Notes: generated by a model not told the origin, from the sequence alone. Shown: positions 16,091 to 24,007, numbered from the stretch's first letter. The stretch: 37,634 nt of DNA from an uncultured cyanobacterium (GCA_945487905.1 CALYTW010000007.1:1-37634), one strand, 5' to 3'. A program made the numbers and translations.

Positions 16091-16741
16091 CTACTCGGTT
16101 AATATAAAACCTCCGGAGGGAACATTTTTCAGCTTGTCTCCTTCGATTTTAGCTCTCAGATTTTTAATATATTTGTATACATAATCTCTCGGCAATTCCA
16201 AAAGTTCCGCCAAATCTTTAGCAAAAACAGGCTTGCCGATATTGTTTAAAAAGTATTCAAACACCATTTGTTCTCTGTCAGTCAAGGACTTTTTAAGAAC
16301 TATATTGATATCAGAATGAGATGAGAATTCTTCGACACTGTCAAGCAAAGACTTTTCATCCTTCGGAATCACTGTTTCTTTTTTAACGGAATCAGTATCT
16401 GCATTAATGTCCGAAGTCTTTTTAGAAACAATTTCCTTTGCCGTTAGCACTGTTTCTTCAGTTTTTACAGCCGCTTTCATTCCCTTTTTGTTTATGGAAA
16501 ACGGTGTGTGCGTAAGCTGTCTTTCTCTTGCGAAAGCTCTTTCCGCAATCGCCGAAAATCCGTCGCTTATATTATTAGTATTTGAAGAAGTACCTTTGGA
16601 CATTACAATATCAACAACATCATTCGTCGATTTACTCTCTTCTACTGTTTTCCCCAATCTCGCCGCATATTCCTCAAGCGTTATCTTCTCTAAAGAACTT
16701 CTCCACTGTCTTATTTCTTCCTTTGTCAAATAATTAGGCAT
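16091..16741 (-). CDS. Winged-helix DNA-binding protein with disordered middle
   Basis: A 216-residue protein. The N-terminus (about 1-46) is helical, with TLEEYAARLGKTVEES. A long Ser/Thr/Lys-rich, probably disordered linker covers about 47-145. The last 65 residues form an OmpR/PhoB-like winged helix: LTDREQMVFEYFLNN, AKDLAELLELPRDYVYKYI as turn and recognition helix, LRAKIEGDKLK, and a C-terminal PSGGFIL wing strand. There is no receiver domain, so it is not a normal response regulator. AGGAGA is eight bases upstream of ATG 16741. It is followed after three bases by the DUF262-like gene. It is separated from the SPOR gene upstream by 129 bases with a TATAAA-like box, so this pair may have its own promoter. 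Confidence 0.6.
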   Translation of the reverse strand: MPNYLTKEEIRQWRSSLEKITLEEYAARLGKTVEESKSTNDVVDIVMSKGTSSNTNNISDGFSAIAERAFARERQLTHTPFSINKKGMKAAVKTEETVLTAKEIVSKKTSDINADTDSVKKETVIPKDEKSLLDSVEEFSSHSDINIVLKKSLTDREQMVFEYFLNNIGKPVFAKDLAELLELPRDYVYKYIKNLRAKIEGDKLKNVPSGGFILTE

Positions 16742-16870
16742 CCAACATCTCCTATATTATGTGTGATAGTCTGTTATAATCCCCGTAATGGACTTCATAT
16801 TTTATAATGTACCACAAAACTTTTAAAATTATTCAAAATGTTTCGTGATGTAAAGATTTCTTTATAAAAA

Positions 16871-17464
16871 TTAATTCTCCTCCACAATCCTGCCCGGCAG
16901 GTGGTTTTGCTGAATTGTGGAAAGCAGTGTTTCCGCTCCGGTTTTGTTCTTAAAAATACCGACCTGAAGCGTGTAATCATTAGAACCTATACATTTTACT
17001 ATCGGATTCAGACCCAGTCCGGTTTCTTGAATAATATCTTTTGCAACTTTTGCCTGTTCAGCAGAAGTATAAGTTCCTATATAAACTTTGAACACCGAAT
17101 CTGCGGAAACTGCAGGAATCTGAGGTGCAGATTCTGCCTTGCTGAGAACGCTTGATTTTTCCGAATGCCCGCTTTCTGACGAATCTATCTGAATATCATC
17201 GGCTCTTTTCATTAAATCAGCAAAATCACTTACTCTGTCCTCATCTTGAATTGCGGAAAGTCTGTCATCAACATTGATTGCCATTTCCGGTTCAGACTCT
17301 TGTTTGTAATCTCCGATAGAAACATCTACCGAAGGAGAAAAAGATTTGATAAGCACTGTGAACACTAAAAGCATGCCGAAAAACGAAATGATAAACAAAT
17401 GTATGAGCGAATAATCTCTCTTTTTAGCGCTTTTTTTCATATATTTTTTGTAAGTTCCTGCCAT
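16871..17464 (-). CDS. Membrane-anchored SPOR-domain protein
   Basis: A 197-residue protein. A basic cytoplasmic N-terminus (KKYMKKSAKKRD) is followed by one transmembrane helix (about 19-42). A polar acidic linker with many Ser/Asp/Glu covers about 45-120. The C-terminal SPOR domain (about 124-195) contains FKVYIGTYTSAEQAKVA and YTLQVGIFKNKTGAETLL, the two repeats of that fold. SPOR domains bind denuded glycan strands of peptidoglycan and usually bring proteins to the division site. The start is ATG 17464, one base after the DUF366 stop, with GGGGGG about nine bases upstream. It is probably in one operon with queC and the HEAT gene, which gives no direct clue to its job. Confidence 0.8.
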   Translation of the reverse strand: MAGTYKKYMKKSAKKRDYSLIHLFIISFFGMLLVFTVLIKSFSPSVDVSIGDYKQESEPEMAINVDDRLSAIQDEDRVSDFADLMKRADDIQIDSSESGHSEKSSVLSKAESAPQIPAVSADSVFKVYIGTYTSAEQAKVAKDIIQETGLGLNPIVKCIGSNDYTLQVGIFKNKTGAETLLSTIQQNHLPGRIVEEN

Positions 17465-17465
17465 C

Positions 17466-18020
17466 CTAAACCCCCCGAACCTTTGTTCCGGCAAGAATTA
17501 CGTCTTCAATTTCTTCCGTATATCTTTTCATAACCTCCAATCCAAACGCTTTGATATCAGTTATTCCAAGCTCGCTGGTTAATCCGGATGCTTTGACTGG
17601 CGCACCTTCTGATAAAATATTTAAACCTGTGTGAATCAGTATGGAAGTCGTTGATTTTGTAGCAATAGAAACAGACAATTTACCACCGTCAACAATTAAA
17701 TCGTCCCCTTTCCTTGTCACAAAAATTCCCTTTTCTTCAAGTAATTCTTTAATTATACACATTAAAAGCCTTTGTCTGAAAACGCCTTCTGTTAAGCCTA
17801 TTCCATACTGTTCCGATATAAAACTCAGCATATATTTGCTGTATATAGGCTCGTTGTTTATAACATCCTCTATATCAACCATTTCCGTCAGTTTTACTTC
17901 GCATTCTCCGATAAAAGCAACTATTGCATCTCCTTGAATCTTAAAATTTTTATAAATCCAATGCGGTGCAAGTTGTGAACCTATATATTTAATTTCCTCG
18001 TCTATAAATTTACTTCTCAT
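17466..18020 (-). CDS. DUF366-like protein
   Basis: A 184-residue soluble protein that I match, from memory, to the DUF366 family, which is spread over archaea and thermophilic bacteria and has no assigned function. Recognisable stretches are YIGSQLAPHWIY (12-23), QGDAIVAFIGECEV near 30-42, MVDIEDVINNEPIYS, and a Gly/Asp core KGDDLIVDGGKLSVSIAT. The last of these looks like a beta-hairpin nucleotide or metal site, but that is a guess. ATG 18020 lies inside the end of queC (11-base overlap), with no good ribosome-binding site, so translation is probably coupled. The partnership with queC suggests, but does not prove, a link to 7-deazapurine metabolism. Confidence 0.6.
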   Translation of the reverse strand: MRSKFIDEEIKYIGSQLAPHWIYKNFKIQGDAIVAFIGECEVKLTEMVDIEDVINNEPIYSKYMLSFISEQYGIGLTEGVFRQRLLMCIIKELLEEKGIFVTRKGDDLIVDGGKLSVSIATKSTTSILIHTGLNILSEGAPVKASGLTSELGITDIKAFGLEVMKRYTEEIEDVILAGTKVRGV

Positions 18021-18693
18021 TTTCAAATAATATATTTAAGTATCTTTCACATTGATTTGTAATAAGTGCTTTTTTTAAATTATTGCACGATTCGCATTTA
18101 CCGCAGTGTTTACTCCCCTTGTTATAACAACTCCATACAAACTCTAACGGAACGGAATCCCTAACTGCAATTCTTACTATATCATCCTTGTTATAATTTA
18201 TCAAGGGGGCTGTAACCTCGGGATGTACAAGGGTTGAGGTTTTGAACAAATCCGAAACCTTTTTTCTGAAGTTTTCTGTATTATCGGGAAAAGTCTCTCC
18301 TTCCTCCTTGTTACCGCCATATATTATATATTCATAACCAATTGCATCACAAAAACTCCCTGCTATATTCAAAAAAAGAGCGTTCCGATTCGGAACCCAA
18401 ACGGAAGAAGCACTTTCAGGGGTATGAAAATTTGTTTCCGGTATCATATTTTCGGAAACAAGCCCTGTTTTTGTGATTTCCTTTAACCAATCAAGTGTTA
18501 TTACCTTATGACGGATTCCATAGTAATGACATATTTTTGCCGATGTTTCAATTTCTTTTTCCGCAGATTTTTGCCCGTAATCAAAAGTCAGTGCTAGTAA
18601 TACATCATAGTTCAGATGTTTTATCGAATAGTCAAGCGCTACAAGAGAATCCAACCCGCCGGAAAGTAATATTAATGCTTTATGTTTATTCAT
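18010..18693 (-). CDS. queC: QueC, 7-cyano-7-deazaguanine (preQ0) synthase
   Basis: QueC converts 7-carboxy-7-deazaguanine to preQ0 using ATP and ammonia, on the route to queuosine in tRNA. It has 227 residues. The PP-loop LLSGGLDSLVAL (Ser11-Gly-Gly-Leu-Asp-Ser16) is intact, as is TFDYGQKSAEKE. The zinc site CX7CX2CX2C is Cys189, Cys197, Cys200 and Cys203 (SKHCGKCESC). VWVPNRNALFLNIA and NKEEGETFPDNT are typical. The start is ATG 18693, which overlaps the HEAT gene stop by eight bases and has GAGG eight bases upstream. The other queuosine genes (queD, queE, queF) are not in the window. Confidence 0.94.
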   Translation of the reverse strand: MNKHKALILLSGGLDSLVALDYSIKHLNYDVLLALTFDYGQKSAEKEIETSAKICHYYGIRHKVITLDWLKEITKTGLVSENMIPETNFHTPESASSVWVPNRNALFLNIAGSFCDAIGYEYIIYGGNKEEGETFPDNTENFRKKVSDLFKTSTLVHPEVTAPLINYNKDDIVRIAVRDSVPLEFVWSCYNKGSKHCGKCESCNNLKKALITNQCERYLNILFENEK

Positions 18694-19615
18694 CCAAATC
18701 CTCATATTCACTTATTATTTCTTTTGCCTCGGTTTTTAAGAATTCCGAATATATAGGAAGTTCTATTACTTCATCCAGTATATCTCTGCCCGAAAGGTTG
18801 TATAAAGCAATTAAAGCATTCCTTTTAACTTCGTCGTCTTCATCCTGTAGACACGGTTTGATTAATTCTGCGGAATTTTCTTCCTCACTGTTCATAATTG
18901 CTTCTATTGCATTAATTCTAACAATTGAAGAAGAATCCATGAGTGAACTTTTTAAAGCTTTTAAAACTTTTTTGTTGTTTAAGTTTAGTTTACCGAGAGC
19001 TTCAACAATTTTTTCCTTCAAGAATGTAAATTTGTCCAAAAAACCCTGTTTTGATTCAAGGATTGCAACAAGCGGTTCAATAGCGCTCGTATCGCCCAAC
19101 AGTCCTAGTGCGAAGGTCGCTGACTCTTTCAAATAAACCGACTTTTCTTCATCATCCTCTACCAAATCCAGCAAAGGTTTTACCGCATACCGATCTCCAA
19201 TTCGTCCGAGCGCATCGGCACAAGCAAGACGCACCTTGTAGTTTTCTTTCTTGTTATTCATACAGTTCAGAAGTGCAGTAACTGTCGATGTGTCTTTATA
19301 ATTGGCTATTGTTCTGACACACATTGTACGCACATTTATAAAACTCTCATTATCCTCATCCGATTTAAATTGAAGCATCTCCAGCAGAATAGAAAGGGTT
19401 GTTTCAGCATGATGTTCATCCGTAAGCTTTATGACCTGAATAAGAATTTCAGGATCTTCTACGTTTAGCAGAAAATAATTATATATACTTACAAGTTCAG
19501 CTTCGTTATAAAGCACCTCTAAGTTAGCGATTTTCTTTACAACCAAACTTGAAGTTAATTTGCCGACCCCGCAATCAGAAAGAATAGAATTATAATCCAA
19601 CACCTTATTATCCAC
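18686..19615 (-). CDS. HEAT-repeat protein
   Basis: A 309-residue, all-helical protein with no signal or membrane segment. Repeats of about 31 residues are visible from about 95 to 300. Examples are ACADALGRIGDRYAVKPLLDLVED, the SATFALGLLGDTSAIEPLVAILES unit and the later VRINAIEAIM and VKRNALIALYNL units. These are PBS-lyase/HEAT-type repeats, which usually make a protein-binding solenoid; in cyanobacterial relatives the same repeat occurs in phycobilin lyases. The start is GTG 19615, the first in-frame start after a TAG, with no strong ribosome-binding site. It is the first gene of the queC operon. The partner is unknown. Confidence 0.75.
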   Translation of the reverse strand: MDNKVLDYNSILSDCGVGKLTSSLVVKKIANLEVLYNEAELVSIYNYFLLNVEDPEILIQVIKLTDEHHAETTLSILLEMLQFKSDEDNESFINVRTMCVRTIANYKDTSTVTALLNCMNNKKENYKVRLACADALGRIGDRYAVKPLLDLVEDDEEKSVYLKESATFALGLLGDTSAIEPLVAILESKQGFLDKFTFLKEKIVEALGKLNLNNKKVLKALKSSLMDSSSIVRINAIEAIMNSEEENSAELIKPCLQDEDDEVKRNALIALYNLSGRDILDEVIELPIYSEFLKTEAKEIISEYEDLDE

Positions 19616-19783
19616 ATTCTAAAGATACTATAAAAGTCCTTATTTAGCAAACGATTTGCTTAATTAGTCCGCTTTTAAAATTCATTGTTAATAATTCTTA
19701 ATAAACTTAAATAAAAAAGGCAATTTTTGGAAACAAAAAAACTTTATATAAATAGAAAGACAGTTAATAAGGAGCCTCTGTAC

Positions 19784-19987
19784 ATGAGAGAAGATGAATT
19801 GAATGCAGTTATATCAGTTATTCCTGATCCTGTTAATAATGTTTATAAACTGAATTCAAGAAAAGATATAGAAGAAATTCAAAGAATTTGCAGAATTTTT
19901 GCTATTGCCGAAAATCAGGCAAACAAACACAAAATGTTATCAATCAAAAATCTTGCAACATTCAGATTGGTTTTGAGCAATAACTAA
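19784..19987 (+). CDS. Small unknown protein (67 residues)
   Basis: Not recognised. It starts MREDELNAVISVIPDPVNNVYK, with a helical second half rich in Lys, Ile and Asn. There is no signal or membrane segment. ATG 19784 has AAGGAG nine bases upstream. The frame stays open to a TTG at 19727, also preceded by AAGG, which would give 86 residues. A strong terminator (20011-20037) comes right after the stop, so this is a monocistronic unit. The 168 bases upstream, shared with the divergent HEAT gene, hold only AT-rich sequence with a weak TTGTTA (19685-19690)...TAAATA (19708-19713) promoter-like pair. Confidence 0.55.
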   Translation: MREDELNAVISVIPDPVNNVYKLNSRKDIEEIQRICRIFAIAENQANKHKMLSIKNLATFRLVLSNN

Positions 19988-20010
19988 AGATAAAGGAATT
20001 AGGAAAAATA

Positions 20011-20042
20011 AAAGCCGGATTTAAAAAATCCGGCTTTTATTT
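20011..20042 (+). terminator. Rho-independent terminator after the 67-residue gene
   Basis: Perfect 12-base arms AAAGCCGGATTT (20011-20022) and AAATCCGGCTTT (20026-20037) enclose loop AAA, followed by TATTTTT. It ends the small gene and insulates the lpt operon. Confidence 0.88.
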
Positions 20043-20064
20043 TTATATATGTTTAGGTGGAAAA

Positions 20065-20172
20065 ATGAAAATGCTGGGATTAGATGTTACCGATATAAGC
20101 AAAATGCATCTTCAAACTTTATCAGAAAAACATCTGACTCTAATTAAATTCTGTGGTAAAATACTGTTATGA
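20065..20172 (+). CDS. Possible 35-codon ORF overlapping the lptC start
   Basis: ATG 20065 follows AGGTGG (seven bases) and runs 35 codons to a TGA at 20170-20172, which overlaps the lptC start as ATGA. The product starts MKMLGLDVTDISKM and ends IKFCGKILL. I recognise no family. lptC itself has no obvious ribosome-binding site, so this ORF may exist to couple ribosomes into lptC. It may also be a chance frame in a leader. Confidence 0.35.
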   Translation: MKMLGLDVTDISKMHLQTLSEKHLTLIKFCGKILL

Positions 20173-20780
20173 ATCGTCTTAAAAAAATATTTTCGGAATT
20201 TCAAAAACTTGATTCAAGAAGAAAAAGCTACACATTAGTTATTTCACTTATCGTCTTGGTTATAGGATGGGCTTTTGTTTCTGCCGGCGTTATTACTGGA
20301 AATTTTAATCGTGCACAGATTAAAAACGGGGCTGATGAACAAAAAGTTAATGCTCAGGGTATAATTATTACCGAAACTAAAGACGGAACTAAATATTTTG
20401 AATTGTACGGCGAAAACGGAAACTATAATAATATTGATAAAGTTGCCGTTTTGTATAATGTAATCGGTAATTTTTATAAAAATAACGAAGTTTATATGAG
20501 TTTTCAGTCTTCAAAAGGGCAATATGACGAAAAAAATCGTGTTATAACTTTGTATGAAAATACATTTATTGCGCTTCAGGATGACACTACGCTTGAAACG
20601 GATAAACTCGTTTGGTCAGGTTCCGATAAAGATACCTATGCTATCGGACACGTTAAAATCAAACGTGCAAAAGATATGGTTGCTGTTGCCGACAAGTGTA
20701 TTATCGGCGCCGGTTATAATAAATTTAAAATTGTAGGAAATACAAAGACGGAAGTTTTTGGAAAAGATAAGGAGAACTAA
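20169..20780 (+). CDS. lptC: LptC-like LPS transport protein
   Basis: A 203-residue bitopic inner-membrane protein: a basic N-terminus, one transmembrane helix (about 22-43), then a periplasmic beta-rich domain. The domain matches the LptC/YrbK fold, with VNAQGIIITETKDGTKYFELYGENGNY, YDEKNRVITLYENTF and an ETDKLVW strand. LptC docks on the LptBFG transporter and passes lipopolysaccharide to LptA. The ATG overlaps the small ORF upstream, and the stop overlaps the lptA start (TAATGA). No lptB, lptF or lptG is in the window. This gene supports an outer membrane with LPS-like lipid. Confidence 0.82.
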   Translation: MNRLKKIFSEFQKLDSRRKSYTLVISLIVLVIGWAFVSAGVITGNFNRAQIKNGADEQKVNAQGIIITETKDGTKYFELYGENGNYNNIDKVAVLYNVIGNFYKNNEVYMSFQSSKGQYDEKNRVITLYENTFIALQDDTTLETDKLVWSGSDKDTYAIGHVKIKRAKDMVAVADKCIIGAGYNKFKIVGNTKTEVFGKDKEN

Positions 20781-21739
20781 TGAAAAAGTTATTAATACTT
20801 TCTTTGTTAATATTATCAAGTCTGGCGGTTTTTGCTTCGGATTTAATTATCGAATCTAAAACCCAGACTTTTGCCGATAAAGAGCATAAAATCAAACTGG
20901 ATGGCGAGGTTAAGGTTAAAATGGATAATTTAACCGTTGTAAGCCCGAGGGCTGACGTTACCATAAGGCGTAATAAGAAACTGGATACGGCTACTTTCTA
21001 CGATAAACCTTATGCTTTTGAAATTAATTTGAATAAAAAAAGAGAAGTTAAGGCTAATATCCTGCAAGTTTCTTTGATTAACAAAATCGTTCGTGCAGAA
21101 GGCGATACGCAGTCAATTATAACGGAAGGAAATACTCCGATTGCCATTATTAACGCTGACGAACAAGAATACGATACAAAAAGCAATATTATGGTTGCTC
21201 AAGGAAAAGTCGGTATTAAATATAAAGACATAGATACTATTTCCGATAAAGCTATTATTATAACCGATGCAAAAGGAGGGTTAAAAAAAATTGACTTAAT
21301 CGGTAATGCTACTGTTAAACAGGACAAAAACGTATCAGAGGGGCATCACTTCATTTATAACCCGATTAATGATGATATGAATGTAAGCGGAAATACAAAA
21401 ACTATTGCATATACCGATGACGGGAAAAAATTAACAATACACTCTGACTATCAGCAGTATAACAAGAAACAGAATTCTTATATCGGTAACGGACATGTTA
21501 AAATTTGGTTTGACGATTATTATGCTCAAGGCCCGAAAGTTACCGTGTTTCCTGATTTAAAAACAAACAAAATGAATCAGGTATACTTCGTCGGACGTTC
21601 TAAAATAATTCAGGAAGATAAGGATATTATTGCGGATAAAATTATGATAACACTTGACCCAAAAGATTTTAAGGCAGAAGGCAATGTCAGAACGGTTATT
21701 CATAATATTGATACAAAAAGTATGGATGGAGATTTATAA
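20780..21739 (+). CDS. lptA: LptA/OstA-like periplasmic LPS bridge protein
   Basis: 319 residues with a Sec signal peptide (hydrophobic 4-17, cleavage expected after VFA at 17-19). The mature part is a long series of beta-strands of the OstA/LptA jellyroll type: LDGEVKVKMDNLTVVSPRAD, then AQGKVGIKYKDIDTISDKA, GNGHVKIWFDDYYAQGPKV and an AEGNVRTV ending. It is almost twice the length of E. coli LptA (185), as if two OstA units were fused, so one chain could span more of the periplasm. Start and stop overlap the neighbours by one base each (TAATG), so lptC-lptA-TPR is translated as a coupled set. Confidence 0.82.
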   Translation: MKKLLILSLLILSSLAVFASDLIIESKTQTFADKEHKIKLDGEVKVKMDNLTVVSPRADVTIRRNKKLDTATFYDKPYAFEINLNKKREVKANILQVSLINKIVRAEGDTQSIITEGNTPIAIINADEQEYDTKSNIMVAQGKVGIKYKDIDTISDKAIIITDAKGGLKKIDLIGNATVKQDKNVSEGHHFIYNPINDDMNVSGNTKTIAYTDDGKKLTIHSDYQQYNKKQNSYIGNGHVKIWFDDYYAQGPKVTVFPDLKTNKMNQVYFVGRSKIIQEDKDIIADKIMITLDPKDFKAEGNVRTVIHNIDTKSMDGDL

Positions 21740-22506
21740 TGTCTGAAAAAATAGAACGGGCAATGGATTTATTTAAAGAAGGCAAGTATAAAGAATGTGT
21801 GGATGCATTTAGTCTTGTACTTGAAAACGAACCGGATAATGCTGATGTATACAACAATATGGGCGTAGCATATTCTTGTCTTGCAGATTCAGACCACGCT
21901 GTTAATTGTTTTACAAAAGCTATAGAGCTTGACCCTGAACTTGCACAGGCATATATAAATCTTTCCGATACATATTTTAAAGCAGGTGATTTGCCTTCCG
22001 CAATCGGTACTCTGCAAAGAGGAACTTATGAGTTGGAAACAAATTTAACACTGGCACATCTTTTAGCAAGGGTTTATATAGAAGACCAAAGATACGAAGA
22101 TGCAATTGTTGAATTAGAACGTGTGCTTGACGGAGAACCGGAAAACTATGATGCATATTATGATTTGGGACACGTTTGCTTTGAACTCGGAGATTATGAA
22201 GGTGCAATTTCTAATTTTGAAAATGTTTTAAACTACAAAGAAAACAGCGAGCTTCTGTTTTACTCGCTTGCACAAGCTTATGAAGCAAATAATGAAATTG
22301 ATAAAGCTATTTCCAACTACTTAAAAGCGATTGCCGTTAATGACAAGTTTACTCTTGCATATAAAAAACTCGGAATTCTTTTTATGGCAAGAAATAATTT
22401 TGAAGATGCAATAGAATATTTTGAAGAATATACTAATTTTGATATTCCGCAAGAGGAAAAAGAGTCTGTTAACAAGTTAATTGAGAGAATACGTACAAAA
22501 GTATAA
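21739..22506 (+). CDS. TPR-repeat protein
   Basis: 255 residues built almost wholly of tetratricopeptide repeats. Six or so 34-residue units are visible. Examples are AMDLFKEGKYKECVDAFSLV, ADVYNNMGVAYSCLADSDHA with NCFTKAIELDP, YYDLGHVCFELGDYEGAISN and FTLAYKKLGILFMARNNFED. There is no signal peptide, so it is probably cytosolic. TPR solenoids bind partner proteins. Its start overlaps the lptA stop, so it may serve LPS transport or envelope assembly, but this is only context. A very stable terminator follows directly. Confidence 0.85.
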   Translation: MSEKIERAMDLFKEGKYKECVDAFSLVLENEPDNADVYNNMGVAYSCLADSDHAVNCFTKAIELDPELAQAYINLSDTYFKAGDLPSAIGTLQRGTYELETNLTLAHLLARVYIEDQRYEDAIVELERVLDGEPENYDAYYDLGHVCFELGDYEGAISNFENVLNYKENSELLFYSLAQAYEANNEIDKAISNYLKAIAVNDKFTLAYKKLGILFMARNNFEDAIEYFEEYTNFDIPQEEKESVNKLIERIRTKV

Positions 22507-22546
22507 AACAAGTGGGCGAAGCCAAAGGCTTCGCCCACTTGTTTTT
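22505..22546. terminator. Bidirectional terminator between the TPR and emrA-like genes
   Basis: A perfect 19-bp stem, 22505-22523 with 22527-22545, has loop AAA and a GC-rich core GTGGGCGAAGCC. It is flanked by A on the left and T on the right. It starts within two bases of the TPR stop and ends six bases before the stop of the convergent gene. Confidence 0.9.
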
Positions 22547-22551
22547 CCTAT

Positions 22552-23529
22552 TTATTTCGTTTTTACTTTCGGCACAACCGACATCCCCGGAATTATTGAA
22601 TATTCCTCAGGGTCAATTTGTTCCGTAAATACTATTTTTACCGGAATTCTTTGTACTATTTTTACAAAAGAACCTACTGCATTTTCGGGCGGAAAAAGGC
22701 TTGACTTAGCACCCGAAGATCTCTGTATTGAGTCAATTTCTCCCTTAAAAACTTTATGCGGATATGTGTCTATTTTGATATCAACCGGCATGCCTTTTTT
22801 CATACCTTTAATCTGGGTTTCTTTGTAATTTGCAACAACCCAGACATTGTTTGGAACAATAACAAAAAGAGGCGATCCGGGCTGTACCATCATCCCTACT
22901 TCAACCTTTTTACCTGAGACAGTTCCGTCAATCGGAGCAATAATATCAGTGTATTCCAGTGCAAGCTCTGCCGCTTTTTTCTGCGCTTTTAAAACATTCA
23001 AATCCGCATCTGCAACCTTTGATGCATTTGAAGGATTTGAAGAAAAGATTGCTTGTTCTGCAGTAATTTGGCATGCCTGTATTGATTCCAAATTTGTAAC
23101 AGCCTTATCTAAGGTCTGTTTTGAAACAGCACCTGCTTCATAAAGATTTTTGTACCGCTCTACATCTTTTTTAGCAAGCTCAATTTCCGAATTAGCAGCA
23201 TTAAGATTTGCGTGTGCATTTTGCTGATTCAAAACTGCTCTGTCATAGGCTGCATTTGCCTGCTGAAGTTTAACTTCATAGTCAACTTTATCAATAACCG
23301 CAACAACATCACCTGCTTTAACCTGCTGATTATCTTTTACAAGCACTTTAACAATTTGTCCGGAAACCTTCGGGGAGACAGAAACTGTTGTTGTCTCTAC
23401 ATACGCATCATCGGTTGATTGATATTTCCCTGCATCTATCATCAAAAACAATACAATTATAAGCGCTACTGCACCGCAGAATATAAGCCAGTATTTTTTT
23501 GTACTCAATTTATTATTTTCATCACTCAT
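22552..23529 (-). CDS. EmrA/HlyD-family membrane fusion protein
   Basis: 325 residues: a short cytoplasmic N-terminus, one transmembrane helix (about 12-32), then the periplasmic adaptor of a tripartite efflux pump. The family opening is STDDAYVETTTVSVSPKVSG (38-57), with lipoyl halves KVLVKDNQQVKAGDVVAVID and IIAPIDGTVSGKKVEVG, and a coiled-coil hairpin between them. The start is ATG 23529 with AGAGGT seven bases upstream. The stop of marR is 11 bases upstream on the same strand, so the two are co-transcribed. EmrA-type adaptors normally pair with an EmrB (MFS) pump, but none is in the window. The TolC-like gene divergent from marR would supply the outer-membrane part. Confidence 0.9.
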   Translation of the reverse strand: MSDENNKLSTKKYWLIFCGAVALIIVLFLMIDAGKYQSTDDAYVETTTVSVSPKVSGQIVKVLVKDNQQVKAGDVVAVIDKVDYEVKLQQANAAYDRAVLNQQNAHANLNAANSEIELAKKDVERYKNLYEAGAVSKQTLDKAVTNLESIQACQITAEQAIFSSNPSNASKVADADLNVLKAQKKAAELALEYTDIIAPIDGTVSGKKVEVGMMVQPGSPLFVIVPNNVWVVANYKETQIKGMKKGMPVDIKIDTYPHKVFKGEIDSIQRSSGAKSSLFPPENAVGSFVKIVQRIPVKIVFTEQIDPEEYSIIPGMSVVPKVKTK

Positions 23530-23539
23530 TTTTTTACCT

Positions 23540-24007
23540 CTATATCTGTATTTCAATAGTCTCTTTCAATATTTCACGCAATTCTTTTAATAATTCTCCC
23601 ACTTTTGAGATATGTCTCTTATTAATTTTTTCTTTTATAAGATTGTAGTTAGGCCGAGCCTTTTCGGCAATTTCATTAACTTTTTTTACACCTTCATCCG
23701 TAATTTTTACCAATTTTACAGGGCGGTTATTTTTAACCGTTAAATCTCTTGATATATATCCCTTACCTGCAAGAGTATCCAGCAATTTGCCCGTATTAGC
23801 TCTGTCTTTGAGAATTAATTTTGCAATATCTCTCTGGCAAAGAGCATCATTAATGGTAAGAACATCCAAGACAGAATATTCCTCAAGTGAAATTCCGGAA
23901 TCAAATTTTTCAAAAACCTGTTGTCCGAGAAGTTTGCAATACTTTGCAGTTAATTCTATTTGATAAAAAATTGTGTCCGTAAAATGTTCATGCAAATCTG
24001 TTTTCAT
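23540..24007 (-). CDS. MarR-family transcriptional repressor
   Basis: 155 residues with the MarR winged helix-turn-helix: ISLEEYSVLDVLTINDALCQ, the turn helix RDIAKLILKDRANTGKLLDTL (about 58-78), then the wing KGYISRDLTVKNNRPVKLVKITDEG. N- and C-terminal helices are of the dimerising type. MarR proteins repress efflux genes and let go when they bind phenolic or other small ligands. It is the first gene of marR-emrA and faces the TolC-like gene. The perfect palindrome at 24046-24061 is its likely operator. Confidence 0.9.
   Translation of the reverse strand: MKTDLHEHFTDTIFYQIELTAKYCKLLGQQVFEKFDSGISLEEYSVLDVLTINDALCQRDIAKLILKDRANTGKLLDTLAGKGYISRDLTVKNNRPVKLVKITDEGVKKVNEIAEKARPNYNLIKEKINKRHISKVGELLKELREILKETIEIQI

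Noticed and set aside
14993-18693. A Dpd-type 7-deazaguanine DNA modification and restriction system (queC near a DUF262 protein)
   Set aside because: No dpdA (TGT-like), helicase, ParB/DndB-like ATPase or HNH nuclease is present. queC has a normal tRNA-type sequence and the DUF262 protein is degenerate and in a separate unit.
18495-19136. 213-codon plus-strand frame opposite queC and the HEAT gene
   Set aside because: It is antisense to two well-supported genes, Ser/Ile/Leu-rich in the way mirror frames are, and without a recognisable domain or ribosome-binding site.
20065-20172. Remnant of kdsC, which precedes lptC in E. coli
   Set aside because: The 35 residues show only a vague LDV match to the HAD motif; there is no second motif and the length is too short to support it.
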